From: an uncultured Mailhella sp.
GTDB lineage: Bacteria; Desulfobacterota; Desulfovibrionia; Desulfovibrionales; Desulfovibrionaceae
Assembly (NCBI GenBank): GCA_905192935.1
Contig: CAJJMX010000046.1
Span: 1 to 10,451 of the forward strand
Reading direction: 5' to 3'
DNA: 10,451 nucleotides
Position numbers and translations under genes: made by a program. Under the pieces are notes generated by a model. The model worked only from the letters and a program-made list of their open reading frames with translations, ran no database searches and was not told the origin of the DNA. This document shows positions 1 to 7,257 of this stretch, in pieces (positions within the stretch are counted from its first letter, which is position 1; each line of letters opens with the position of its first letter).

Positions 1-1091
1 GAGACCTTGACGGAGCGGTAGGCGTCCTGCGTGGAAAGCAGGCTCGAGCGCACGGCATAGGCGCAGTTGTTGACCGAAGAGCGCACGGCCGCCTCCAGCG
101 CCGAAATCTGTCTCTGCGCCTGCTGCGTGAGATACATTCTCCTGCCGCTTGAAAACAGCGTCCAGTCGACGGAAAGACCGATCTCTCCGTAGGAGTAGTC
201 CTTCTTCGTGTAGCGGCTGCCCGCGGCGTCGAGATGGCTGCCCGTGGTGGACCAGCCGAGAACGGCGGAAACCTGCGGCCAGAAGGTGCTCTTCGTGATG
301 CCGAGATCCCTGACGGCGATTTCCACCGACTTTCTGGCCATGAGAAGGTCGGGACGATGCTCCAGCGCCCGGGCCAGACACGCTTCGAGCGTGCGCGAAA
401 ACGGCGAGAGCGAAAGATCCCCGTGATAGTCGATGCGGGCGTCGGGCGGCAGGTCCAGCAGCGTGTTGAGACGCGTGAGCCATACGTTGCGGTCGTTCTC
501 GTAGCTGATGAGCAGAGCCTCGGTCCGAGCCAGTTCCGTTTCCGCCTGAAGCACGTCGAGCCGCGGACGAAGACCGATGTTCCAGGCCGTCTTCGCCATG
601 TCGAGCTGCGCCCGGGCGCGCTCAAGAGAACGCTGCGTGCTGCTGATGCTCGCCTCGGCCTTCAGGTAGGAGACAAAGGCCTCCTGCACGTCGGCCGTGA
701 CCGAAAGACGCTGCGACTCGAGCTGAAGCGCCTGCCGCTCCTCTTCCAGAGCGGCCTTCTGATAGGTGTTAAGAAGATTGAAGCCGGTAAAAAGAGGCTG
801 ACTGGCCTGCACCGTCATGGTGGTCACGTTGGGCTCGTATCTCGAAGGCCGGTCCTTGTTGTAGCGCGAATAGCTGTAATTGACATCCAGCGAGGGGCCG
901 AAGGAACTTCTTGCCGCCTTGCGCGCCGATTCCGCGGCCTTCACCGTGAAGCGGGCGCTCTCGATGTCGGGATTTTTTTCCAGCGCACGCAGGACGGCGC
1001 CTTCCATGGTGTAGCTTTCTCCGGCTTTGACGGACGCAGGCAAAAACAGTATACAGGCAAGAGCCGCACAAAAGACAGGGCGCCAGAACAT
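1..1091 (-). CDS. TolC-family outer-membrane efflux/secretion channel (C-terminus cut by window edge)
   Basis: Outer-membrane channel of the TolC/OEP family, which forms trimers bridging the periplasm for type I secretion or RND/MFS efflux. I translated the minus strand from an ATG at 1089-1091; the frame stays open for 363 codons to the left edge. A good ribosome site (GAAGGAG) lies 6 bases upstream. Residues 1-23 are a signal peptide ending in VKA. Two OEP repeats are visible. The first includes the NPDIESAR segment (residues 40-47), a strand motif QPLFTGF (98-104), a long coiled-coil hairpin (about 105-205) and a DVLQAETEL segment (179-187). The second includes RPDLLMAR (246-253), PQVSAVLGW (272-280), VDWTLFSSGRR (308-318) and a second helical hairpin start. 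Family members are usually 420-490 residues, so perhaps 70-120 residues are missing beyond the window. It is transcribed divergently from tolQ. No efflux pump or adaptor partner is visible, so the substrate is unknown. Confidence 0.9.
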   Translation of the reverse strand, partial: MFWRPVFCAALACILFLPASVKAGESYTMEGAVLRALEKNPDIESARFTVKAAESARKAARSSFGPSLDVNYSYSRYNKDRPSRYEPNVTTMTVQASQPLFTGFNLLNTYQKAALEEERQALQLESQRLSVTADVQEAFVSYLKAEASISSTQRSLERARAQLDMAKTAWNIGLRPRLDVLQAETELARTEALLISYENDRNVWLTRLNTLLDLPPDARIDYHGDLSLSPFSRTLEACLARALEHRPDLLMARKSVEIAVRDLGITKSTFWPQVSAVLGWSTTGSHLDAAGSRYTKKDYSYGEIGLSVDWTLFSSGRRMYLTQQAQRQISALEAAVRSSVNNCAYAVRSSLLSTQDAYRSVKV

Positions 1092-1097
1092 AGGAAA

Positions 1098-1146
1098 CTC
1101 CTTCAAGGTCTTCCGGACTCTAGCGCAAAAGGCGGCGGTCTGTCAC
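1098..1146 (-). promoter_or_regulatory. Promoter and ribosome site of the TolC-like gene
   Basis: On the minus strand a -35 box GTGACA (1141-1146, five of six matches to TTGACA) and a -10 box TAGAGT (1117-1122, four of six) are separated by 18 bp. They would start transcription near 1110, followed by a ~19-base leader holding the GAAGGAG ribosome site (AAGGAG at 1098-1103). The spacing to the start codon is normal. This is read from sequence by eye and not experimentally supported. Confidence 0.45.
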
Positions 1147-1177
1147 GCCTTCCGCTCCGCGGACGGCGGATTTTTCG

Positions 1178-1206
1178 TTGCATCCGGCGCCGCTCAAGCA
1201 TATGAA
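1178..1206 (+). promoter_or_regulatory. Candidate tolQ operon promoter
   Basis: TTGCAT (1178-1183) and TATGAA (1201-1206) are separated by exactly 17 bp, facing the tol operon about 70 bp upstream of tolQ. The -35 box matches the sigma70 consensus at only three positions and the -10 box at four, so this is a weak candidate. It is the best-spaced pair I see in the 184-bp divergent gap. Confidence 0.3.
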
Positions 1207-1275
1207 CAGAGCGGTTCCTTCCCGCGCCGATGCGTTTTCTACGTCGGCAATCTATCGGACATCTTCGGAGCACCC

Positions 1276-1959
1276 ATGGACTACAACATTTTTTCCGTCT
1301 TTGCCAGCGCAAGTCTTATCGCCCAGCTCATCATGGTCATCCTCATTGCGCTCTCCATCCTCAGCTGGACCGTCATCATAGGCAAGATCGTCACGCTTTC
1401 GGCCGCCGAGCGCAAGGCCACGGCCGGCATCATCCGCTTCACGGACGCCCCCGATCTTCGTCAGGCCGTGCAGAGCCTCGGCGGCGATCCCACCTCCCCG
1501 CTCTACGGCGTGGCCCAGCACGGCGTGCGCGAATTCAACGACGGCAAGGAAGCCGGCGCGGACGAGAGCGTGGTGGTCGAAACCGTGCGCCGCGCGCTGA
1601 ATCAGGGCGTCGGTCTTGAGATCGACCGTCTGCACAAGCATCTTTCCATTCTGGCCACCGCCGCCAACACCGCTCCGTTCATCGGTCTGTTCGGCACGGT
1701 CTGGGGCATCATGACCTCGTTCCACGCCATCGGCCAGATGAAGTCCGCCTCGCTCGCCACCGTGGCCCCCGGCATTTCCGAAGCCCTCATCGCCACGGCC
1801 ATCGGCCTCGGCGTGGCCGTGCCCGCCACCATCGCCTACAACATGTTTCTCGGCAAGCTCGACAGCATCGAGACCCGTCTCATCAACTTTGCGGGCATCT
1901 TCCTGAACCGCGTGCAGCGTGAAGTCAACGTGCACCATTCCCGCGGCGGCGACAGGTAG
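1276..1959 (+). CDS. tolQ: TolQ/ExbB-type proton channel subunit
   Basis: Inner-membrane stator subunit of the Tol motor (TolQ/ExbB/MotA family). With TolR it forms the proton channel that energises TolA. The 227-residue product matches the usual family size. Residues about 13-37 are the first membrane helix, 38-122 the cytoplasmic loop, about 123-149 the second helix with the family signature (ANTAPFIGLFGTVWGIM, residues 130-146), and about 165-192 the third helix (GISEALIATAIGLGVAVPAT). The open frame extends upstream to 1027, but I place the start at 1276. A GGAG ribosome site sits at 1267-1270, and the product from there begins directly with the typical short N-terminus. The upstream extension overlaps the divergent promoters and the TolC gene. 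tolR follows after 8 bases. TolQ is preferred over ExbB because of the TolR and TolA neighbours, but the two families are hard to separate by sequence alone. Confidence 0.93.
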   Translation: MDYNIFSVFASASLIAQLIMVILIALSILSWTVIIGKIVTLSAAERKATAGIIRFTDAPDLRQAVQSLGGDPTSPLYGVAQHGVREFNDGKEAGADESVVVETVRRALNQGVGLEIDRLHKHLSILATAANTAPFIGLFGTVWGIMTSFHAIGQMKSASLATVAPGISEALIATAIGLGVAVPATIAYNMFLGKLDSIETRLINFAGIFLNRVQREVNVHHSRGGDR

Positions 1960-1967
1960 GGCGGACC

Positions 1968-2411
1968 ATGGCCAGAAAAAAAGGCTTCGTTTCGGAAATC
2001 AACGTGACGCCCTTCGTGGACGTCATGATGGTTCTGCTCATCATCTTCATGGTCACGGCCCCCATGATGGATTCCGGTCTCGACGTCGATCTTCCGCAGG
2101 CCAAGCAGGTGGACACCCTGCCCACGGATTCCGATCATCTGGTGCTCACCGTCCGTGAGGACGGCACGCTCTATCTCGACACCTACGAAGTGCCGATGGA
2201 AGAACTGGAAGAGCGTCTCGTCACGCTCGTGAAAGACAAGGATCGCGCACTCTTCCTGCAGGCCGACAAGGCCGTGCCCTACGGACTCGTCGTGGACGTC
2301 ATGGGCCGCATCAAGGCCGCAGGCATCGAAAAGCTGGGCGTGGTCGCCATGCCCTCCACGGAAAGCGCTGCCCCCGCGCAGTCCGGCAGCGCCCAGCAGC
2401 GCCGCCGCTAG
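1968..2411 (+). CDS. tolR: TolR/ExbD-type motor subunit
   Basis: Bitopic inner-membrane partner of TolQ, 147 residues, the normal length for TolR/ExbD. The N-terminus has the hallmark INVTPFVDVMMVLLIIFMVTA (residues 11-31): a short cytoplasmic tail followed by one membrane helix. It carries the conserved proton-handling aspartate at D18 (equivalent to D23 of E. coli TolR). Residues about 38-130 form the periplasmic ExbD fold, including DVDLPQA (39-45) near the membrane and a dimerising end region. The last ~18 residues are a low-complexity Ala/Ser/Gln/Arg tail. It starts 8 bases after the tolQ stop with an AGGGCGG-type ribosome site between, so it is clearly in the same transcript. Confidence 0.93.
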   Translation: MARKKGFVSEINVTPFVDVMMVLLIIFMVTAPMMDSGLDVDLPQAKQVDTLPTDSDHLVLTVREDGTLYLDTYEVPMEELEERLVTLVKDKDRALFLQADKAVPYGLVVDVMGRIKAAGIEKLGVVAMPSTESAAPAQSGSAQQRRR

Positions 2412-2429
2412 ACGGCATATATCACTCTC

Positions 2430-3437
2430 ATGCGAATAAGCAGTCTTTTCATATCCATACTGCTCCATCTGGCAGTTCTGGCCTTCATTTTGTACGTGCC
2501 GCTGCGTCCTCCGCTCGACATCACGCGGCCCGTCTATCAGGTCAGTCTCGTCATGGGAGCCCCGGGCGGCGAAAAACTGCCCTCTCCCGTGCTCGGAGCA
2601 CGTCCCCCCGTCACCGGCAAGCAGGTGGCTTCCACGGAAGCGGCGGCCCAGCCCAAGGCCGAGCCCGCGCCTGCCCCGAAGCCCGAAGAGGCCCCCGCAC
2701 CTGCGGTCGCGCCCGAGTCGAAACCCGAACCCAAGCCCGAGCCAAAACCCGAGCCCAAGAACGATCCGGTGCAGATACCACAGCAGCCGAAGCCCGAAAA
2801 GAAGCCGGAACCCAAGCCGGAAAAGAAACCCGAGCCCAAGCCCGAACCCAAGCCCGAGAAGAAGCCCGAGCCCAAGCCCGAAAAGAAGCCGGAAGCGAAA
2901 CCGGCCGCCAAGCCCGAACCCAAGCCGGAAAAGAAAACGGATTCCGGCAAATCGCAGAGCAAGAGCAAGTCGCAAAGCAGCGGCAAGGACGCTCTGGCCG
3001 ACGCTCTGGCCGATGTCCGCAAGCAGGCCCGTTCCAACAGCACGGGCAAGGGCGGCGGAACTTCCGCCTCGCGCGCTCTGGCCGACCTCGAAAAGCAGGT
3101 GGGCAGGACCGGCGTCGGCGGCGGTGGCGGCGAAGGCGACGGCCCGGGCGGCGGCGGCATCTACGACGTGTACGTCGCGCAGGTCATCCTGGCCGTCCAG
3201 CCAAACTGGAGCATGCCCACCTATTCCCGCAACAACATGGTGGTGCAGGTGCGCATCAAGCTCGACAAGCAGGGCAACGTGCTCGACTGCCATATCGAGC
3301 GCTCGTCCGGCAGGCCCGAGTTCGACGCCTCCGCCGTGAACGCCATCATACGCACCAAGACCCTGCCCCCGCCTCCCACGCCCGCACAGCAGGATCTCGT
3401 CATAAGCTTCAACTCTCAGCAGATGCTGGGCCGCTGA
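2430..3437 (+). CDS. tolA: TolA/TonB-type energy transducer with Lys-Pro-Glu linker
   Basis: Periplasm-spanning arm driven by TolQR, 335 residues. The single N-terminal membrane helix (about 7-25) carries S9 and H13, the Ser-x3-His pair found in TolA and TonB helices that contact the motor. Residues about 71-170 are a rigid linker made of KPEP/KPEK repeats, which resembles TonB more than the Ala-Lys-rich helix of enterobacterial TolA. A Ser/Lys segment (171-185), a short predicted helix (187-225) and a Gly-rich hinge (226-243) follow. The C-terminal domain (about 244-335) is TolA/TonB-C-like, with IYDVYVAQVILAVQPNW (244-260), VQVRIKLDKQGNVLDCHIERSSG (272-294) and LPPPP (312-316). C287 sits on the strand where related domains carry a cysteine. 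The start is 18 bases after tolR and has no clear ribosome site, so translational coupling is likely. Position after tolQR favours TolA; a TonB role for uptake is the alternative. Confidence 0.86.
   Translation: MRISSLFISILLHLAVLAFILYVPLRPPLDITRPVYQVSLVMGAPGGEKLPSPVLGARPPVTGKQVASTEAAAQPKAEPAPAPKPEEAPAPAVAPESKPEPKPEPKPEPKNDPVQIPQQPKPEKKPEPKPEKKPEPKPEPKPEKKPEPKPEKKPEAKPAAKPEPKPEKKTDSGKSQSKSKSQSSGKDALADALADVRKQARSNSTGKGGGTSASRALADLEKQVGRTGVGGGGGEGDGPGGGGIYDVYVAQVILAVQPNWSMPTYSRNNMVVQVRIKLDKQGNVLDCHIERSSGRPEFDASAVNAIIRTKTLPPPPTPAQQDLVISFNSQQMLGR
2721..2939 (+). repeat. KPEP/KPEK-encoding low-complexity repeat inside tolA
   Basis: An imperfect tandem array of AAGCCCGAACCC / AAGAAGCCCGAG-like units encodes residues about 98-170 of TolA as Lys-Pro-Glu-(Pro/Lys) repeats, broken once by a NDPVQIPQQP spacer (residues 111-120). 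Such arrays extend rigidly and can change in length by slippage. Confidence 0.85.
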
Positions 3438-3462
3438 GGCCCGTCAGAATCCTTCTTCAAGC

Positions 3463-3489
3463 GCCGGTTCCGATGCCTTCGGAACCGGC
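3463..3489 (+). terminator. Perfect stem-loop between tolA and the next gene; possible attenuator
   Basis: GCCGGTTCCGA (3463-3473) pairs perfectly with TCGGAACCGGC (3479-3489) around a 5-base loop TGCCT. Five T residues lie at 3497-3501, seven bases after the stem, immediately before the next start codon and after its GGAG ribosome site. The T run is too distant for a classical terminator. The element is more likely to be a partial terminator, an mRNA 3'-end stabiliser for tolQRA, or a structure tuning translation of the downstream gene. Confidence 0.5.
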
Positions 3490-3501
3490 TCTGGAGTTTT
3501 T

Positions 3502-4218
3502 ATGAGCAAGCATGATCCTTCTCTCTGCGCCCCGCTCGCGCGCTTTCTCTCCGCCGAAAAGACCTCCCGCGCCCGTGCCGTCGCGGCGGCTCTTGCCTGC
3601 GCCGTCGCGCTTTCGGCAGGTCTCTCTCTGCCTTCCCGCAGCCTTGCCTTCAGCGCGGCCGCCGATACCTCGGGCGGCTACAGCACGCAGGTGCTCAGTC
3701 AGATCCTGCGCGTGTGGCAGCAGCCCGAAGGCGCGCGGGGCATGGCGCTCGTGGAACTGAAGATAGCGCCGTCCGGCTCCCTTGCCGGATGCTCCGTGCT
3801 CCAGTCTTCGGCAACGCCCGCGGCCGACGCCTCGCTGTGCGCCGCGGCCCACAACGCCGCGCCCTACCCCTATCCGCCCTTCGGCGCGGAGTCGCTGGTC
3901 TCTCTTGCCGTGGCCTACGGACCGGGCGACGGAAAAAGCGGCGCGGCCCCCGTGCAGAGCTATGCCGAAATGCTCAGGCAGTCCATCGCCCCGCACGTCA
4001 TCATGCCTAACGGGCTTTCCGGCTCATGGACGACTGTGGTAGAACTGGACATCTGGGCCGACGGCACCATGCGGTCATGCCGCATAAGCCATCCCTCCGG
4101 CAACGCCGACGTGGATGCCGCCGTCATGGCCGCCGTGCGGACCCCGGGAGTCATTCCCCTGCCGCCGGAACACATGGAACAGAGAGTTTCCCTTTCGTTC
4201 ACCCTCAGCGCCCGCTGA
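3502..4218 (+). CDS. Exported protein with two tandem TolA/TonB C-terminal-like domains
   Basis: Function unknown; probably a periplasmic accessory of the Tol motor. The 238-residue product has a long, basic N-terminus and a hydrophobic segment (about 24-50) that could be a cleaved signal peptide (possible site near SLAFSA) or a membrane anchor. Two similar segments follow. Domain 1 (about 60-140) has a helix YSTQVLSQILRVWQQP, a strand pair MALVELKIAPSGSLAGCSVLQSS and a final strand. Domain 2 (about 153-236) has SYAEMLRQSIAPHVIMPN, TVVELDIWADGTMRSCRISHPSG and VIPLPP. Both follow the TonB-C pattern of helix, strand, turn and strand, then a helix with Ala-rich end and a Pro-rich turn. C97 and C193 align by pattern with C287 of TolA; C113 is an additional cysteine. 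There is no Pro-rich linker and no S-x3-H motor helix, so it is unlikely to be a second energy transducer. A GGAG site at 3493-3496 supports the start. Confidence 0.75.
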   Translation: MSKHDPSLCAPLARFLSAEKTSRARAVAAALACAVALSAGLSLPSRSLAFSAAADTSGGYSTQVLSQILRVWQQPEGARGMALVELKIAPSGSLAGCSVLQSSATPAADASLCAAAHNAAPYPYPPFGAESLVSLAVAYGPGDGKSGAAPVQSYAEMLRQSIAPHVIMPNGLSGSWTTVVELDIWADGTMRSCRISHPSGNADVDAAVMAAVRTPGVIPLPPEHMEQRVSLSFTLSAR

Positions 4219-4245
4219 TGCCAGCCCGGCCTTCAGAGATCCACC

Positions 4246-6804
4246 ATGCGACGTTTCACCATTGCCCTTCTCGCAGCGCTCTTTTTCACCATGTCCTGCC
4301 TGAACGCCGGACCTGCCGTCGTTTCGGCCTCGGCCGCCGAGAATTCGGCGCAGTCGGCAGCCAAGAAGGCCGACAAGAACGCCGATAAAAATGCCGACAA
4401 CAACGCCCCCGACGCCAAGGAAGAGGCCGAGGCCGCAGCCAAGGCCAAGGCCGAAAGCGAGGCCAAGGCCGCGGAAGAAGCCAAGAAGGCGGAGGCGGAA
4501 CGGGCAGCCGAAGCCGCGAAAAGCGTGCAGCAGGCGTGGGACGCGCTGCTCGCCACGCACAACGCCCAGCTTGCGGGCATCATCGAGCACACGCAGACCC
4601 TCAAGGACGGTCTCTCCGATCTCTCCTCCGACACGAGTCAGAGCATCTCCCTGCTGGAACAGGAATTCCAGAAGCTCGACGCGCTCTCCCAGGCCACGGG
4701 AAGCATGCCGTCCGATCTCACCGTGCTCGTGGAACGCTTCCACCGCATCAAGGAGCGCACGCAGGCGCTCATCCTGCCGCTCCAGAACACGCAGGCCGAA
4801 CTCGAAAAGGAAAAGCAGGCGCTCACCCTTCTGGACAAGTCGCTTTCCGGACAGGGGACCGAGGTGAGCGGCAAGCTCTCGAGCCGCCTCAAGGAAGCCA
4901 ACAAGAACATTTCCAATCTTCAGACGCGCTACGACCGCATCATCGATCCCGCGCTTGAGCTCATCACGCAGGTGCAGACGCGCATCGACGAGGTCATGAA
5001 GAACATGCCCACGCTCTGGAACAACTATTATTTCCAGTCGTCCGGGCATTTCTACGACGTGGTGGCCTGGGGCAGGGACATCCGCAACCTCGGCTCCCTC
5101 GAGGAACTGTTCTCCATGCGTCTGACCACGGAGCTGCCGAGCAGCATGGACGCCTTCTTCTCCATGCTCACGCGCATCGCGACCTCCCTGCTCTTCTGCC
5201 TGCTCTTCGGCCTCGCCCTGCGCCATACCGCGCGCAGAAGACTGCCGGAACAGATGCAGGCCGGTGTGGACAGGGTCATGCGCAACAGCGCCATCTGGAT
5301 AGCCGTCGGTCTGTCCATCCATCTCTCGGCATGGGACGACGGCAAGCTGTATCAGATCGTGGCCACGCTCGGCACCATGTGCCTGTGCTGGGGCCAGATG
5401 CTCCTGGCCTGGGATCTCTACGAGTTCGAAAACCCGAACCGCCCGCGCCTCTCCCCGCTGTGGCCCATGTTCCCGCCCCTGCTCATAGGCATGGTGCTGC
5501 TCAACTTCGATCCCTTCCCGCTGTTCATCTGCGTGGCGTGGGTCATCGTGCAGGCCGTCGACCTCTGGAAGACCCGCTCCCTGCCGCTGCCGCCGCAGCC
5601 CCTGCCGCGCACCATCATGCGGCTCTACACCATACAGCTGTGGATCACGCTCATCATAAGCCTGGTCGGCTTCTCCCGCCTGTCCATTCTCATAAGCATG
5701 TGCTTCACCTCCATCACGGTGACCGTCATGCTCTGCGTGTCCCTCTTCAAGGTGGAACACCTCATAGAATCGCATCTGCCCAAGGAAGGCACCATTGCCG
5801 TCATGGCCAGCCTCGCCATGGCCCTCATCATGCCCGTGGTGCTGCTCATCTCCGTCATGGCCGCCGTGCTCTGGATCATGGCCTATCCCGGCGGCTGGTT
5901 CCTGCTCCAGCACATGGCCACGCTCGGCTTCAACATCGGCGACGTGTCGCTGAACGCCATGCAGATCCTCAGCATCTTCATCGCGTTCTATCTCACGAGG
6001 GCCCTGCTCGCCGTGGGCAACACCTTCATGGCAGGCATGCAGGCGCAGATATCACGCATTTCCGTCTCCCTGCTCGCCCCCATGCAGGTCATCTACAAGT
6101 GCCTGCTCTGGGCGCTGTTCGGCCTCTACGCGCTCAAGGCCCTCGGCTTCAATCTCTCCAGCCTCTCCATGATCGCCGGCGGCCTTTCCGTGGGTATCGG
6201 TATCGGTCTCCAGAACATGGTGCAGAACTTTACGAGCGGTCTTTCCGTCATCTTCGGTCAGACCATCCGTGAAGGCGACGTGGTGCAGGTCGGCACCATC
6301 ACCGGCGTGGTCAAGCGCATCAACATACGCTCCACCATGGTGGAAACCTACGACAACGCCATCATCTTCATCCCGAACTCCAGCTTCCTGAACAGCACCT
6401 TCACGAACTGGACCCACAACAACCGCCGCGTCCGCAAGGAGATAGCCGTGGGCGTGGCCTACGGTTCCGACGTGAAGCACTGCCTCGAGCTGCTGCTCAA
6501 GATCGCCAAGGATCACCCCAAGGTGCTCTTCTATCCCGAACCCACGTCCTACTTCATCAACTTCGGCGCAAGTTCCCTGGACCTCATCCTGCGCTTCTGG
6601 GTGCGCGAGTACAACGACGGCCTGGCCATCACCTCCGACATCATGCTCAAGATCAACGAGGTCTTTGCCGAGGAAGGCATAGAGATATCCTTCCCGCAGC
6701 TCGACGTGCACATGTATGACGCCACCACGGAAGAAGCGCCCCGCATCATCGAGGACGCCTCCGGCAGGACGCCTGCCGACGAGGAAAAGAAGGCCGAGGC
6801 CTGA
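4246..6804 (+). CDS. Large MscS-superfamily mechanosensitive channel (MscK/YbdG-like architecture)
   Basis: Inner-membrane tension-gated channel that releases solutes on osmotic downshift. The 852-residue product has a signal peptide (1-30), an Ala/Lys/Glu-rich segment (about 32-98) and a long helical region (about 99-290, strongly heptad-like), predicted periplasmic. About ten hydrophobic helices lie between 306 and 650. The MscS core starts near 606. The pore-lining helix holds GGLSVGIGIGLQNMVQNFTSGL (residues 645-666), matching the family's GxGxGLQ-x4-NF-x-SG pattern. It is followed by the beta domain (IREGDVVQVG, 674-683; then an IIFIPNSSF motif) and the C-terminal alpha/beta domain to about 830. 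MscS of E. coli is ~286 residues, so the extra helices and periplasmic head put it with the MscK-type large channels. It begins 27 bases after the previous gene and ends the operon before a strong terminator. The acidic tail (about 833-852) is low complexity. Confidence 0.9.
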   Translation: MRRFTIALLAALFFTMSCLNAGPAVVSASAAENSAQSAAKKADKNADKNADNNAPDAKEEAEAAAKAKAESEAKAAEEAKKAEAERAAEAAKSVQQAWDALLATHNAQLAGIIEHTQTLKDGLSDLSSDTSQSISLLEQEFQKLDALSQATGSMPSDLTVLVERFHRIKERTQALILPLQNTQAELEKEKQALTLLDKSLSGQGTEVSGKLSSRLKEANKNISNLQTRYDRIIDPALELITQVQTRIDEVMKNMPTLWNNYYFQSSGHFYDVVAWGRDIRNLGSLEELFSMRLTTELPSSMDAFFSMLTRIATSLLFCLLFGLALRHTARRRLPEQMQAGVDRVMRNSAIWIAVGLSIHLSAWDDGKLYQIVATLGTMCLCWGQMLLAWDLYEFENPNRPRLSPLWPMFPPLLIGMVLLNFDPFPLFICVAWVIVQAVDLWKTRSLPLPPQPLPRTIMRLYTIQLWITLIISLVGFSRLSILISMCFTSITVTVMLCVSLFKVEHLIESHLPKEGTIAVMASLAMALIMPVVLLISVMAAVLWIMAYPGGWFLLQHMATLGFNIGDVSLNAMQILSIFIAFYLTRALLAVGNTFMAGMQAQISRISVSLLAPMQVIYKCLLWALFGLYALKALGFNLSSLSMIAGGLSVGIGIGLQNMVQNFTSGLSVIFGQTIREGDVVQVGTITGVVKRINIRSTMVETYDNAIIFIPNSSFLNSTFTNWTHNNRRVRKEIAVGVAYGSDVKHCLELLLKIAKDHPKVLFYPEPTSYFINFGASSLDLILRFWVREYNDGLAITSDIMLKINEVFAEEGIEISFPQLDVHMYDATTEEAPRIIEDASGRTPADEEKKAEA

Positions 6805-6866
6805 GTTTTCCTCCCGAAGACCGCGGCCTTTCCGGCATGACGAGGCGCGGCCGCACAGAACGTCAG

Positions 6867-6897
6867 GCCCCCGTTCCCTGCGGACGGGGGCTTTTTT
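6867..6897 (+). terminator. Rho-independent terminator of the tol-channel operon
   Basis: GCCCCCGT (6867-6874) pairs with ACGGGGGC (6884-6891). The stem is extended by one G-T and one C-G pair, the loop is CCTGC, and a run of six T follows directly (6892-6897). It lies 62 bases after the channel stop codon and is the strongest terminator in the window. Confidence 0.92.
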
Positions 6898-6939
6898 CGT
6901 GCCGGAACACGGCGTTGTGAGACTGCACGGGAAGAAGCC

Positions 6940-7056
6940 GCTGCGGCGCTCTCCCGGGGCAAAAACGACGGGAAAAAGCGGCGGAAAGCAGGGACGGGAG
7001 CCATGACGGCGGACGACGCCGTGAAATGCTCCGGATGAAAGGAGAAAGACGGGAAC
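6940..7056 (+). repeat. Interspersed direct repeat, copy A
   Basis: A 117-bp segment that recurs at 7258-7375 in the same orientation. The two copies share an identical 31-base block (6979-7009 here) and an identical 24-base block (7014-7037 here), with scattered substitutions and small indels elsewhere. The offset between copies is about 317 bp. No terminal inverted repeats or target duplications are obvious. Orientation is arbitrary. Confidence 0.85.
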
Positions 7057-7257
7057 AGGCGGTGCGGAAAAGACAACGGGCAACGCTGTGAAAGACTCCG
7101 GAAACAGCGACGGCCCCCGGACGGTGAGGCGAAATACTCAGGACGCTGCGGCGAAGACGCGAAACGTCGCGGGGAAAATGCGGGCCGGAGGCTCCCGCCT
7201 CTCTCCGGCTCTTCCGCAGGAACGGAACGCCGGACATGACGCCGCTTTTGCGGCTCC

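Noticed and set aside
234..1205. Open frame on the plus strand opposite the TolC-like gene
   Set aside because: The peptide is Arg/Gly-rich with no family features. The minus strand encodes a clear TolC protein.
1027..1275. N-terminal extension of the tolQ frame
   Set aside because: The frame is open but overlaps the TolC gene and both promoters. The start at 1276 has its own GGAG site and gives the normal TolQ length.
2721..2939. CRISPR-like regular repetition
   Set aside because: The repeats are in-frame coding units without unique spacers.
1836..3293. 485-residue open frame antisense to tolR and tolA
   Set aside because: It mirrors the KPEP repeat as a Gly/Leu/Phe/Arg repeat and is a by-product of high GC and codon periodicity.
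4288..4302. Lipobox-like cysteine at residue 18 of the channel protein
   Set aside because: The context TMSC does not match the usual L-A-G-C pattern, and an ordinary signal peptidase site (ASA) follows near residue 30.
4075..5913. 612-residue open frame antisense to the channel gene
   Set aside because: His/Glu/Gly-rich shadow of a well-supported MscS gene; no ribosome site or recognisable domain.
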